64,000 nt of DNA from Cymodocea nodosa (taxonomy: Eukaryota > Streptophyta > Magnoliopsida > Alismatales > Cymodoceaceae): assembly GCA_036874045.1 (NCBI GenBank), contig JAZBRI010000011.1, forward strand, positions 10,531,501 through 10,595,500, in the 5' to 3' direction. How positions within the stretch are numbered: position 1 is the first letter of the stretch; the number at the start of each line of letters is the position of its first letter. The translations under genes and the position numbers were made by a program. Below the pieces are notes generated by a model. That model was given only the letters and a program-made list of their open reading frames with translations, ran no database searches and was not told the DNA's origin. Of the stretch, positions 32,951 through 44,640 are shown piece by piece.

Positions 32951-33799
32951 AGATTCCAATATCAAATAACTTTTTAAGAATTTGTGGCAGAAATAGAGAA
33001 CTACTTTGCTCAGCTAAAAAGACTTTCCTTAAAACTTTTCGCTCTCTTTTCTTAGTACACTAATCTTTAAGAAATTTAGCACAAGGTGAAATTTTTTGCA
33101 ATAAATCTAACAAAAGAATGTTAACTTGTACTTTTTCAAAAATTTCTCTAATTTTTTTTTGTTTTTCAAGAAATGTTTGTTGTAATCTTTCAAGATATGG
33201 TGCTAATGATTGTGATTTAAAAGATTCTTTTTCTTTCATTTGATTTGTTCGATCATATTTAGTCTCATTTTCAGATTCAAATTTTTCTTCATTGATTTTT
33301 AAATTTTTAGACATTACCTTTTCATTATCATTTTGAATTTTATTCTTATCCACCTTCATTTTACTTTCATTTTAAATTCTTGGTAGTATATCAGTTCTAG
33401 ATCTTAATGTTATACATACATCTTCCTAATTTTCGTTACTTTCATGATGCTCTTGTATATCATTTTCGTGATTATGATCTTCAACTATTTTTAGTTTTAA
33501 ATTACATTCTTTAAATTCTATTGCATTGGTATTTTCTTTTGTCTGTATATCTTCCAAATTATGCAAATCTATAACATTAAAGTTTTCATTTGTGTTGTCC
33601 AATTGCATAACTTGTAATTTCATTGTATATTCATCCAATGCTTTTAATTTTCTTTCCAGATTATCTAATCTCATTACATTCAATTTTTTATCAATTTTCA
33701 TTATGATTTTTTCAGTTTCGTAAATGATATCAATTTTAGGTTCTAAATATTCTTCTCTATAGTTTAATTAGTTGACTTCTTGTTGCTACCACATGTATT

Positions 33800-34171
33800 G
33801 TTGTGCAGAAAGATCAAACAAACGTGGAGCATCTAGGGGTGGCGTGAAGAAGAGATCTGCGTGGAAGAGAAGATTGCGAGTGGAGAATTCGAAGAATAAC
33901 AAATTTACATGGTTCCCCAACACAGGTATGTCTACGAGTGATCAATTTATAGTGATTCCTTGCTGTATGGTTGCTGGTACAAAGAAGGGGGAGAACAAAA
34001 TCAATGGATGGTTTGGCATGACATCCTTTGGACGTGGATGACCCCTTACATATATAGGGGCAATGGTTGGTGATACCCAAAAGACAAGTTTGCCCCTATA
34101 CAAATTATCAAAGAAATACAACCATATACAATGACATATACATATACTTGATGGAAGACACACGCATCACA
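33800..34171 (-). repeat. 3' LTR of Copia C
   Basis: Plus-strand reading runs from tgttgtgcagaaagatc to ...gcatcaca. It is flanked on the inner side by 'aatctccaccttgtctttc', the PPT on the minus strand (GGTGGAGATT). Confidence 0.9.
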
Positions 34172-34239
34172 AATCTCCACCTTGTCTTTCATCAATCTTC
34201 ACCACGAATAGGTGATGGATCACCAAGACCTAACTTGGG

Positions 34240-36905
34240 TCAGCAATAGCAATAGACGTTGAGTAAGTCCAAGCAATGCTTGAACTTGCTTTCAACAACG
34301 CCCTTTGTAAACATATCAATCGGGTTGTCCTTTGTGTTGACCTTCATAATCTTTATCTTGTCTTCATTCCTGAGGAAGTGATACTTAACATCAATATGTT
34401 TAGTTCTATCATGAAAGACATTATCTTTGGAGAGACAAATAGCACTAAGACTATCACAGAAGATATCAGCTTTATCAATGCGCCAACCAAAGTCTCCAAG
34501 TAAGCCTTTCAACCAAATCCCTTCCTTTGCAACTTCTGTCATAGCCAAATATTCAGCCTCAATTGTGGATAGAGATACCATAGGCTGAAGAGTTGATTTC
34601 CAACTCACAATAGAACCTGAAAATGTAAAGACATAACTAGATAATGATCTCCTTCTGTCAACATCACCTGCATAGTCTAAGTCTATATAACCAGCCATAG
34701 TACAACCTTGATCTGCTGCATACATCAAGCCAACACCTGGAGTTTCTTTCAAATATCTGAATATCCTTTTAACTGCTTTCCAATGTTCCCTACCTGGATT
34801 GGACATGAACCTACTAACAACACTAAAAGGATATGCTAGATCAGGCCTAGTGCATACCATAGCATAAATAAGACTTCCAACTGCTTGTGCATAAGGAACT
34901 CACTACATATCAAGCTTTTCAGAATCGGTTTGTGGACACATCGCAGATGACAATTTGACATTTCTGTCATAAGGCGTGCTAATGGCTTTGCATGAAGCCA
35001 TACCAAATCTGCTAAGGATCTTCTCAAGATACTTCTGTTGATTCAAAAACAGCTTACCAGAATTTCTTTCACACCTAATCTCCATTCCAAGAATTCTACC
35101 AACTGGACCAAGATCCTTCATATCAAATTCTGATTTTAATGTGTCCTTCAGCTCCTGTATCACTTCGATATTCTTCACAGCTATAAGAATATCATCAACA
35201 TACAATAACAAATAAACATGTGTACTCTTATCAAGAGTTTTAACATATACACATGAATCATAGTTGCTGCGTCTAAAACCAACTTTAACTATAAAGGCAT
35301 CAAACCTTTTGTACCATTAGTGTGGTGAATGTTTAAGTCCATACAAGGACTTCTTTAATTTGCACACCCAATCAGATTTACCTTTCACCACAAACCCTGT
35401 TGGTTGTTCCATCCAAATATTTTTTTCCAACCCACCATGCAAGAAGGCTGTCTTTACATCTAGTTGTTTCAATTCTAAATTCTATGTTGTAGCAATGGAT
35501 AACAAAATTCTAATAGATGTATGACGTACAACAAGAGCAAATACCTCATTGAAGTCAACTCCTTCTCACTGTGAATAACCTTTGGCGACTAATCATGCCT
35601 TGTGTTGCACACTTGCATTGCCTTGAGTCTCAATCTTCTTCTTATAGACCCATTTGCAACCAACAATATTTGTGTTCTTTGGATGTTTCACCAGTTCCCA
35701 AGTCTTGTTCTTATGGAGAGATTGGAGTTCCTCCTCCATAGTAGACATTCAAAGACCAGCTTCTGAATCTTTCATTGCAACTTCATATGTAGGTGGATCA
35801 ACAGAATCCTCCACCTCAACTACTACTTGTAAGGCAAAAGCAACCAAATTGTCGTAGCCATATCTAATCGGAGGTCTAACGTATCTTCTAGGACGATCTT
35901 TGCCAATGGTTCTTGGTGGTGGTTGCTCCACCTCTTCCTCCTCAACTTCATTTTCCTAAGTTTCAGATGAGATTTCTCTAATTTCAACTTGATCAGTGAT
36001 AGGCGACTGCTATGCGTCATCTATCTCCATCTGTTCAGGAAGGGTGTGCTCAATTTCTAGTGTTTCACCTGCTAGTTTATCTGTTGCCTGCAAAAGAGAA
36101 TTCTCATCAAAAGTAACATCATGGCTATATATTACTTTGTGAGATTCAATATCATATATCCTGTATCCCTTTACACCAACACCATAGCCTACAAATATGT
36201 CTTTCTTGGCACGTGATTCCAACTTGCCATTGTTCACATGATAGTAAGCTGGACACCCGAAAATTCTGAGCTTTGAATAACTAGCAGATCTTTTCAACCA
36301 TACATCAAAAGGTATCTTCCCATCTAAGGCACTAGAAGGGGACCTGCTCACCAGATAGGAAGCTGTGTTAACAGCCTCTACCCAAAACTTCTTGCTCAAA
36401 CCTACATGAGACAGCATACAACGTGCCTTTTCTAGGAGTGTTCTATTCAATCTTTCAGCCACTCCTTTTTGCTGAGGGGTATACCTGACAGTGCTATGCC
36501 GTGTAATGCCTTCATCTTTACAAAAGTTATCAAATTCTTGAAAACAAAACTCAAGACCATTATCAGTTCTAAGATATTTTACCTTTCTGTCTGTTTGGTT
36601 TTCTACCTACTTCTTCCAATGCTTGAAGCAAGAAAAAGCTTCACTTTTGTGTGTCGAAAAGAAAACTCAATTCATCCTTGAATGACAGTCAATGATAGAA
36701 AGAAAATATCTGGAACCTATAATAGAAGGCTGACGTGAAGGCCCCCAACAATCAACATGAATATAATCAAGAACTCCCTCGAAGTTATGCTGACTACGTG
36801 CAAATGACACTCTTTTCTGTTTGCCAAAGACACAATGCTTGCACATGTCAATACAAGCAACCTTGTGCCCTCCAAACTTGCCTAGACTACTCAGTTTCTG
36901 CATTC
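34240..36905 (-). mobile_element. Copia C integrase, RT and RNase H region
   Basis: Integrase blocks are CVFGKQKRVSF, LDYIHVDCWGPSR (about 36780) and MAERLNRTLLEKARCMLS (about 36460). RT has LLYVDDILIAVKN (about 35205) and the EFDMKDLGPVGRILGMEI block. RNase H has GYIDLDYAGDVDRRRS and ends DMFTKGVVESKFKHCLDLL near 34260. The pattern is that of Tork/Tnt1-like Copia. It is broken in several places. Confidence 0.9.
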
Positions 36906-38103
36906 CTTTCTACCCCAAATGACCCATCCTTGAGTGCCACATGATAGAAAAATCTTGCTGACCAGATATAGTTGATGTAGGTGCGCCAACAATTGGAGTG
37001 CCCTGCAAAATGTATAAGAGACCAGATTTAGTTCCTTTCATAACAACTAACGAGCCTTTCAGTATGTTGATCTTCCCCTCACCACCTGCATATCTATAAC
37101 CCTTAGCATCAAGGGCCATCAATGAGATCAGACTTTTTCCAAGCTTTGGGACGTGCCAAACGTCTTCCAGAATTCTAACTGTGCCATCATGCAGTTTAAA
37201 TTTTATAGTGCCCACACCAACTCTAGAACACACATCATAATTGGCCAAAGTCACTTGACTACCCTCCACTTGCTCGTAGGTGTCAAAATACTCCCTAGTA
37301 GGAGTCATATGATGTGAAGCTCCTGAGTCCATAATCCACTAATCATCAGAATAGGCACTACAACAAACTGTAAGAGAAAAGTCATTACCTGACGTAGAAC
37401 TGGTTTCTACCACAGCAGCCTTTCCTTTGTTCATAAGCTTGGGACAATGTGATTTCCAGTGTCCTTTCTCCTTACAGTAATGGCAAGTATCCCTAGAGTA
37501 CTTGCCCTTCGACTTGCTTCTGCTTCTATTCTTCCCTCCACCTTGTCTCTAGCTTCTTCCCATGTTCTCTTGCTACTGAGCTGAGAGGCCAACACCACTT
37601 GCCTCGTTTCTACCATGTGCCTAAGCTCCCTAGAATGAAGACTGGACCTCACTTCTTCCAGTGTAATTGAATCTCTTCCAACTACACAAGATTGAACAAA
37701 ATTTTCATAACTCAATGGGACTGAACAAAGCAAGATAAGAGCTGCATCTTCATCTTCTATGATTACTCCAATATTCTTGAGTTCCATAAAAATAGCATTT
37801 AGTTGATCTAAATGCTGCTTAAGAGGTACACCTTCTATCATCTTTAAAGAGAACAATCTCTGCTTTAACAACAATTTGTTTGTTAAAGACTTAGTCATAT
37901 ACAATGTCTCAAGTTTCTGCCAAAGACTTAACGAGGTAGATTCATCAGCAACTTCTATTATAACTTCATCAAACAAACACAACAAGATGGTGGAGTGAGC
38001 TTTCTCCTCCTGCAATTCAAACTCTAGTGAATTTCTGTTCAGAGTAGTTTCCTTATTTAAAGGAGCCCAAATACCTTGTTGCTTTAGAAGTGCTTTCATC
38101 TTA
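36906..38103 (-). mobile_element. Copia C gag and protease region
   Basis: Gag of the UBN2 type is at 37560-38100 (LWQKLETLYMTKSLTNKLLLKQ, LDQLNAIFMEL). The zinc knuckle CHYCKEKGHWKSHC is near 37440-37490, and the protease motif DSGASHHM is near 37310-37330, followed by a pre-integrase block near 36910-36960. Confidence 0.88.
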
Positions 38104-38715
38104 ATTTACCATAAGCTGAAGCTATTCTTACAATCAAACTTTTCTATCTTCAATCCCGAAGTATTCATGTTTTCAAAACAACAAACAACCAGCAATACAC
38201 ACGAGATACAATGTGATTTCAAAAAACACAATTCTGCGGCATGGTACACAATAGCAAGCAATATCTCAACAACAATATGCTACTGAAACTACTGATTTCA
38301 ATGAAATGCAATCAGCCACAAGCCTAGCACACTACTTAGCACAAAACAGTAGCAAATACTCGCACAAACCAAGCACAAAATCACAATCATAAAATGCCCA
38401 AAATCTGACAATCAAAGAGTCACTCGTCTAGAAAACTACTATGCCCTAGCCAGACGCCTCCTGCTGTATCTCTCTGAATACGGAACTTCTGATCACGAAA
38501 TTTTAAAGGAAGGAAGTTCAGGAAGCTTACTACACGTCCTCAAAATTTGAGATGCAACAGAGCACAGACGAGGAAGGCGCACGACTTGACGTCGGAGTGT
38601 GCAGACTAACACTAGCGACGACGGCAGTTGCGGCAATGGGGGATATCCTTGCGGAAATGACTTAAACCTTGATCAATCTCTTCGAAATTTCAAATGCAAA
38701 CCCGGAGATGTCCAA
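38104..38715 (-). other. 5' leader of Copia C
   Basis: Non-coding leader between the primer site and gag. I see no gene in it. Confidence 0.7.
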
Positions 38716-38731
38716 CCTCACTCTGATACCA
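38716..38731 (-). other. Primer binding site of Copia C
   Basis: The minus strand reads TGGTATCAGAGTGAGG right after the 5' LTR. It is complementary to initiator tRNA-Met, the usual Copia primer. Confidence 0.9.
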
Positions 38732-39103
38732 GTTGTGTGGAAAGATCAAACAAACGTGGAGCATCTAGGGGTGGCGTGGAGAAGAGATCTGCGTGGAAAA
38801 GAGGATTGCGAGTGGAGAATTCGAAGAACAACAAATTTATGTGGTTTCCCAACACGGGTACGTCCACGGGTGATCAATCTATCATGATTCCTTACTGTAT
38901 GGTTGCTGGTACAAAGAAGGGGGAGAACAAAATCAAGGGATGGTTTGGCATGGCATCCCTTGGACGTGGATGACCCCTTACATATATAAGGGCAACGATT
39001 GGTAATACCCAAAAGACAAGTTTGCCCCTGTACAAATTATCAAAGAAATACAACCATATATAATGACATATACATATACTTGATGGAAGACACACACATC
39101 ACA
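38732..39103 (-). repeat. 5' LTR of Copia C
   Basis: Partner of 33800-34171 with about 8% differences. It ends in catcaca, followed by the TGTAT duplication. Confidence 0.9.
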
Positions 39104-39108
39104 TGTAT

Positions 39109-39483
39109 TGTTCTAGTTTGTCCATGTTTTGCTCTAAGCTATGCTCCAGTCTGTCATACCTATCCCAAACTTCCTTGTCTCTCAACATATTATACATTCT
39201 AAACTGACCATCAGTTGGGTAAACTATAAGATTCTCATACTCAGCTCTATTTTATTGAAGATAATTCATTTGTTGTTCATGTGATCTAACCATCTGCAAC
39301 CGTCTTAGTTTCAAACAATCAGAGATGTCATGACCTTCCAAATTGCAAAATTCACATATGCTAACTATAGGTTTTAGAAATCTTTGAGCATAAGCATATG
39401 CCATATTCTCAATTATAGAATAAAACACACAATACTCATTTTGCTATTAAAATAAAACATCACTCATTTTGCTTAGCTTCTCA
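39109..39483 (-). mobile_element. Zinc-knuckle start of Athila A coding region
   Basis: Only about 90 nt lie between the primer site and a reading frame starting at ENMAYAYAQRFLKP. The zinc knuckle (CEFCN.EGHDISDC) follows near 39310-39360. B has the same arrangement at 57480-57600, so the capsid part is missing from this place in the family, not only in one copy. Confidence 0.75.
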
Positions 39484-39502
39484 ATCCCTAGCAACAGCAC
39501 TA
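39484..39502 (-). other. Primer binding site of Athila A
   Basis: The minus strand reads TAGTGCTGTTGCTAGGGAT, a diverged form of the tRNA-Asp-type site TGGCGCCGTTGCCGGGGA typical of Athila/Tat elements. B's version at 57686-57704 is closer to it. Confidence 0.75.
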
Positions 39503-39509
39503 GAAAACT

Positions 39510-41505
39510 TATTTGGGGTTTTGTTAACTTCTTTTTTTACTTGTTTAATTTATCTTTATGCTTATATCAATAATTACTTTTAGAAGTAAACTAACAACCT
39601 TTCACACAAATTAGATATTAATTCTAATTTGTATTTTAACTGCAAGTGCACAGTGTATATTGTATTTGTATGCAAGTACAGGTCGATCCTACAGAGATTG
39701 AGTAAGAACTGTGCACTATTTCAATTTTTATATTGGAGTTTATGTGTTCAATTAAGCACTCCATTGAGTTACAGTTAACACAACGGACCTAGTTCGTAGA
39801 GTTATGGCTAACTCAACGGACTAACCTCGTAGACTTAAGTAAACTCCACGAACCTATCTTTCTAGTTAAATACTGCTATTTATAGAGGAATTCGGCCAAC
39901 CATTGAGTAGTTCCACAGATTGTAAATAACATCAATTAAGCTCTTCAATGTTAGTTAATATTAGATTTACCATTAAGCAACACTAACATTCAGATATTTC
40001 AAACAGTAACCATTAAAATATTTAAGTATCTAGAACGAATCAATTTCAGTAAACTGTAAAACTATTTTCTATTTTTTGAATCAAACAAGCATAAAACACT
40101 CACAATACTAACAATGATAACATTAATCACGATACCAAACAAACAATACAACACTTAAATACTAAATGTAAACATAGATAATTTGTTGTTTTTGGTATTT
40201 TTGTTTTGATATGTTCCTGAAGATGAATGAAATGTGAAATGTAAAAATCTCTATCGATAGTAAATACTTCCATCACTACATGCGACGCGATTACACCACT
40301 AAAAACTTAATCACTTACAATCTTGCCTCCTCTCCCTATAGAATCACGAGTCCAAAATTGCAAGATGATCTCCTCTTCAACATACTAGCATCAACCCGAA
40401 ACCAAGGCTAGAAGCTTTACGATCTCCTAAGATATGAGTCGGTGCTTGGTGAAAATGACTTCCCTTCTCATAATGCGATCACTCCTCACAGTGATTGTCA
40501 GGCACTGTGTTTGGCTCGTAATCGACCTGACATCAGGAAAGTATCCTCATAGACCTTTGATGGTTGGCGATTTTGGTGGTGGTGTGGAGCTTCAAGGAAC
40601 TTTCGACGTTGCCTGCAATTAGTACGGTCCTCCACCTCTGCACACACTGCCCACCACACTTTCTTCGTCTTTCTCCTCTTCTTTTATATTTCTTTCAGTA
40701 GTAACTACTTCTGCTTAGATGATCAGTTGGATTTCCTTCATTCATATCAACGATGGTGATTTCTTCTTCCTTCCATGAGTGAATTCCTATGTGATACGTG
40801 CAATCGTCATTTTCCTTCGAATGTCTTGTTTCTGTAACTGCTATAGTGGCATATTAGAAAATAAATGGTCCGTGAAGTTATAGATAATTCAACAGACTTA
40901 CTTCATTAATTTAACTATAAAACACGTGCAATAAAGAAATAAGCTGCTAACATAACGTGTTACCTTAATGTGTATTCATGTAACTCAATGAGTACAGTTA
41001 TGCTAACTTAACGAGTTAAGCATGTGCATCTCACGTGATATACTAAAGCATTTAAAGTCAACACGTGCATAATTCTAACTTAATGAGTTCAGATATTTTG
41101 AATACTTACAACCTTAATTATCCGATGCTCAGATGCATTTCGAATAGTTAACAAATAACTTACTGAATATTCACTTAAGTCATGCATTATAGTTACAACA
41201 CGTGTACTCTAGGAAATAATAAAATATTCTTTAAGCATTTAAAACATAACTGTCCGGTACATTAAACATAACTCTCCAAAATAACAGAAAATTTAGATAC
41301 TTAAGAATTTCACAGCCTGCAATTTACCAACAGTTCAGAAATGTACTTAATTAATGTTAATTTCCTAAAATTATGTAGATTCCTTCATTAAAGTATATAA
41401 CAGTGTAATTATAACATAATGACTTAATTCTCATATGATAATCTAAATATTATGCAATTAACCATCATTTAACCCTTAATATTATGCACTTTTTCATTCT
41501 AAATA
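39510..41505 (-). repeat. 5' LTR of Athila A
   Basis: Same length as the left LTR and about 8-10% different in the part compared. It is followed by GGATA, the target duplication, and then the continuation of Copia D's RT. Confidence 0.9.
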
Positions 41506-41510
41506 GGATA

Positions 41511-42830
41511 CAACCAGCAAAAATGAATCAATTATGAAGAAACATTTGCACCTATTGCAAGACTTGAAGCAATTAGAATGTTGCTTATCTTTGCAAGTAG
41601 TATGAAAGTAAAGCTCTATCGAATGGATGTTAAGAGTGTATTTTTGAATGACATTTTACAAGAAGTATATGTAGAATAGCCACCAGGTTTTAAAGATGAA
41701 GAAAGACCAAACCATGTATACAAATTGAATAAAACTTTTTATGGTCTAAAGTAAGCACCACGTGCATGGTATGATAAGCTGAAAGGTTTTCTTCTTGAAA
41801 ATCAGTTCAATATAGGAATTGTAGATAACACTTTTTTTATCAAGTTAGAAAATTCTCACATGTTGATCATTCAGATTTATGTTGATGATATTATCTTTGG
41901 TGCAACAAATGAGAAATTATGTCATGACTTTCAGATTTTAATGTAGAATGAATTTGAAATAAGTCTTATGGGAGAATTAAAATTCTTTCTAGGATTACAA
42001 ATTCATCAATTACAACATAAAATTTTCCTAAACCAAGAAAAATTCTACAAAGAGATTCTCTTAAAATTCGACATGGATAAATCCAAAGAGGCTCACACAC
42101 CTCTGAATTCAAATGAAAAGCTTAATAAAGATATCTCTAGTACTTCTATAGATCAAAAGAAATATAGAGGCATGATTGATTACTTCTATATTTAACAACT
42201 AGCAGACTAGACATAATGTTCAATGTATGTGCATGTGCGAGATATCAAGCTTCTTCCAAAGCATTACATTTAAAAGCAGTCAAACAAATCTTTAAATACC
42301 TACAAGGTACAAAAGATTTTGGTTTATTTTACTCCTCCTAGAATTCATTAATTTTAAATGGTTATAGTGATGCAGATTATGTAGGATGCAAGTTAGACAA
42401 GAAAAGCATAAGTGGCATTTGTAAATTGCTTGATCACTCCTTAGTATCATAATAGTTCAGTAGAAAACAAAATTCTATAGCCCTATCTACAACTAAAGAT
42501 GAATACATGGTAGTAGGTTTATGTTGTGCTTAGATTCTATGAATGCAACAAACACAAGTAGATTATAAACTTAAATTTCAGAATACAATTATTTACTGTA
42601 ACAATAACAGTGCCATAAATCTCTCCAAAAATACAGTCCTACCCTTAAGAGCAAAACATATTGAGATTAGGCACCACTTTCTAGGAGATCATGTTGAAAA
42701 ATGTCATATCTCTTTAGAATATGTCTCTACGAAAGAACAATTAGCAGATATTTTTATTAAACCACTATTTGAATCTGCATTTAATCATATTAGACGAAAT
42801 TTAGGGATTTATTCTTTGTATGATTTATAA
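41511..42830 (+). mobile_element. Copia D RT and RNase H region, right of element A
   Basis: It has the RT blocks EETFAPIARLEAIRMLL, LYRMDVKS.FLN and [14 protein letters not shown] (about 41875-41910), then GELKFFLGLQIHQ. RNase H has CNNNSAINLSKN and ends ADIFIKPLFESAF...LGIYSLYDL at 42830. It is SIRE-type and related to F. It is broken, with about ten interruptions in addition to the A insertion. Confidence 0.88.
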
Positions 42831-43192
42831 CTCAATATTTCTTATGTTTATTTACTCTCCAAGCTCACAAACAGGAGCTTGTTCTACTAACATTTTTTTC
42901 TTATAGTAACTTAGCAAATTTTAGGACAATAAAAAACTATGTAGCTATAATTGCTTTCCAAAGTCAGTTACAGAACTCTTTTTGACAAATGGCAAAATAG
43001 GGGGAGAAGAACACGATATTATTTTAATAGGCAATACTAAAATAAGGGGAGTTAAACTCAGAAAAATAAGGGGAGCAATTTTAGTATTTCCTTATTACTC
43101 TTTCTTTGTGAGTTTATTTGTATAGCTATGTAGGGAGTGAAATACATGTAAAATATTGTAAGGTTTTTGCCATTATCAAAAAAAGGGAGATT
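42831..43192 (+). other. Copia D 3' non-coding region and PPT
   Basis: No gene is present. Several PPT-like runs occur (atagggggagaagaa near 43000, ataaggggag twice), and the last, aaaaaaagggagat, directly precedes the LTR. Unlike F there is no third ORF here. Confidence 0.75.
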
Positions 43193-43636
43193 GAAAGGAC
43201 CTTTAGATTTTGATAATACAAAAATCAATATGAGAAATAATCTTTTGTATTTCACAGATCAACAAGTAAACAACTACAATCAGTCATAAATAGATCATTC
43301 AGAAGGATCAGACAGTTATCAGTCTAAGTATTCAAAAGAAGCAGATTTTCGAAAGGTTAACACCTTAAGTATCCAAAAGTAAGTTTAAAGTAGTAGGAAG
43401 TCTACCAAAGAGTTAAAAGGCTAAGTATCCAAAAATAGAAAGCCTTCGGAAAGTTAATAAGATAGTTGTTTGAATAATTCAAGAGTTAAGACACTAACTA
43501 TCTGAAAGTCCAAGGAAATCAAAAAGTTAAGAAAGTTAACTATTCGAAGACTTAAGTCAGATAATTATGCACGTGTAGAATTCAGAAACTCAATCAAAAG
43601 CTTAAAAGGATTTTTCAAAAAGCTAGAAAAGCTAAC
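43193..43636 (+). repeat. 3' LTR of Copia D, interrupted by LTR E
   Basis: It starts TGAAAGGACCTTTAGATTTT and matches 17087-17645. It is cut on the right by an Athila-type LTR in plus orientation. Confidence 0.8.
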
Positions 43637-44640
43637 TATTTAGAATGAAAAAGTACATAATATTAATAGTTAAATGATGGTTAATTACATAATATTTAGC
43701 TTATCATATGAGAATTAAGCCATTATGTTATAATTGCACTATTATATGCCTTAATGAAAGAATCTACATAATTTCAGGAAATTAATGTTAATTAAGTACA
43801 TTTCTGAACTATCGATGAGTTACAGGTTTTGAAATTCTTAAGTATCTGAATTTTTTGTTATTTTGGAGAGTTACATTTCATGTACTGGACAATTATATTT
43901 TAAACGCTTAAAGAGTATTTTATTATTTCCTGAAGTACACGTGTTGAATTTAAGTGTTTTATTATGTCACGTGAGCTGCACATGTTTAACTCGTTAAGTT
44001 AGCATAACTATACGCGTTGAGTTACTTGAAAGTACACTAAGGTAACGCGTTGTGTTAGTATTATGTAGAAATCGGTAATGTAAACTTTCAAATAGTTAAC
44101 GTTTCATTTTAGTCGAAGAGTTATGTTAAAAGCTCGTATAGTTAAGTTATCTACACGTGTGTTTTAATGTTTTAAGTTTTCACGTGTTTTTCATGTGCGT
44201 TCAGTAATGAAAAATCGAAGAGTTAGATAACTATTCGAGTTTTTATACGCATGGATGGATAACTATTCGAGTTTTATAAAATAACTAACGAACAAATAAG
44301 TTTTCTTATTTAGTCATGTGTTTTGTAGGTGCAAGAATAGAAGAGTTACAAGAAGATACAATTCGAAGGAAAATCACGATTACACATATCACATAAGAAT
44401 TCACTCGTGGAATGAAGAAATCACCATCGTTGATATAAATGAAGGAAATCCAACTGATCATTTAAGCAGAAGTAGTTATTACTGAAAGAAATATAAAAGA
44501 AGAGGAGAAAGATGAAGAAAGTGTAGGGAGAGTAGTGGAGAATTGCATTAACTGCAGGAAGTGTCGGAAGTTCCCTGAAGCTCCATACCACCACCAAAAT
44601 CATCAACTATCAAAGGTCTATAAGGATACTTTTCGGATGT
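43637..44640 (+). repeat. Athila-type LTR E, first part (chimeric)
   Basis: It opens like other Athila LTRs read in plus (tttagaatgaaaaag), with the 'tttcctgaagtacacgtg' and 'actcgttaagttagcataac' blocks. Between about 44079 and 44355 it carries a segment of F-type Copia LTR instead of the usual sequence. It then resumes as Athila LTR and is split at 44640 by element B. The second part is 59473-59993. Confidence 0.8.
44079..44355 (+). repeat. F-type Copia LTR module inside Athila LTR E
   Basis: Shared blocks with 3588-3870 and 12930-13195 are 'atagttaacgtttcattttngtcga', 'gctcgtatagttaagttatct', 'cacgtgtgtttttaatgttttaag', 'catgtgcgttc.gtaatgaaaa' and 'gtgttttgtaggtgcaa'. It takes the place of about 120 bp of ordinary Athila LTR (compare 62841-62965). 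Confidence 0.8.

Larger units (their letters stand above)
33800..39103 (-). mobile_element. Copia element C, Tork/Tnt1-like, inserted in A
   Basis: A complete-looking 5.3-kb Copia on the minus strand. It has two LTRs of about 372 bp (33800-34171 and about 38732-39103), an initiator-tRNA-Met-type primer site (38716-38731), a PPT next to the left LTR, and a TGTAT target duplication (33795-33799 and 39104-39108). Internal order is gag, zinc knuckle, protease, integrase, RT, RNase H. LTRs differ by about 8% (22 in 275 bp compared by eye). It is broken, with roughly ten interruptions. The surrounding protease-side region of A resumes on both sides. Confidence 0.92.
18975..41505 (-). mobile_element. 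Athila element A with captured F-box unit
   Basis: A Gypsy element on the minus strand. Its LTRs are equally long (18975-20970 and 39510-41505, 1996 bp each), with a GGATA target duplication, a PPT (20971-20980) and a tRNA-Asp-type primer site (39484-39502). Internal order from the 5' end is zinc knuckle and protease, RT, RNase H, integrase, spacer, an ORF with the plant-transposon-type domain, a gag-bearing segment with GT...AG ends, an F-box gene, then a 3' non-coding region. About 5.3 kb in the protease-side region is the inserted Copia C. LTRs differ by roughly 8-10% in a 280-bp stretch compared by eye, mostly C/T and G/A, so it is old. It is broken, with more than a dozen interruptions. 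Confidence 0.9.

Noticed and set aside
33772-34249. Several 60-90-residue open frames on both strands
   Set aside because: They fall in the LTR of Copia C and recur in its partner LTR. They are not genes.
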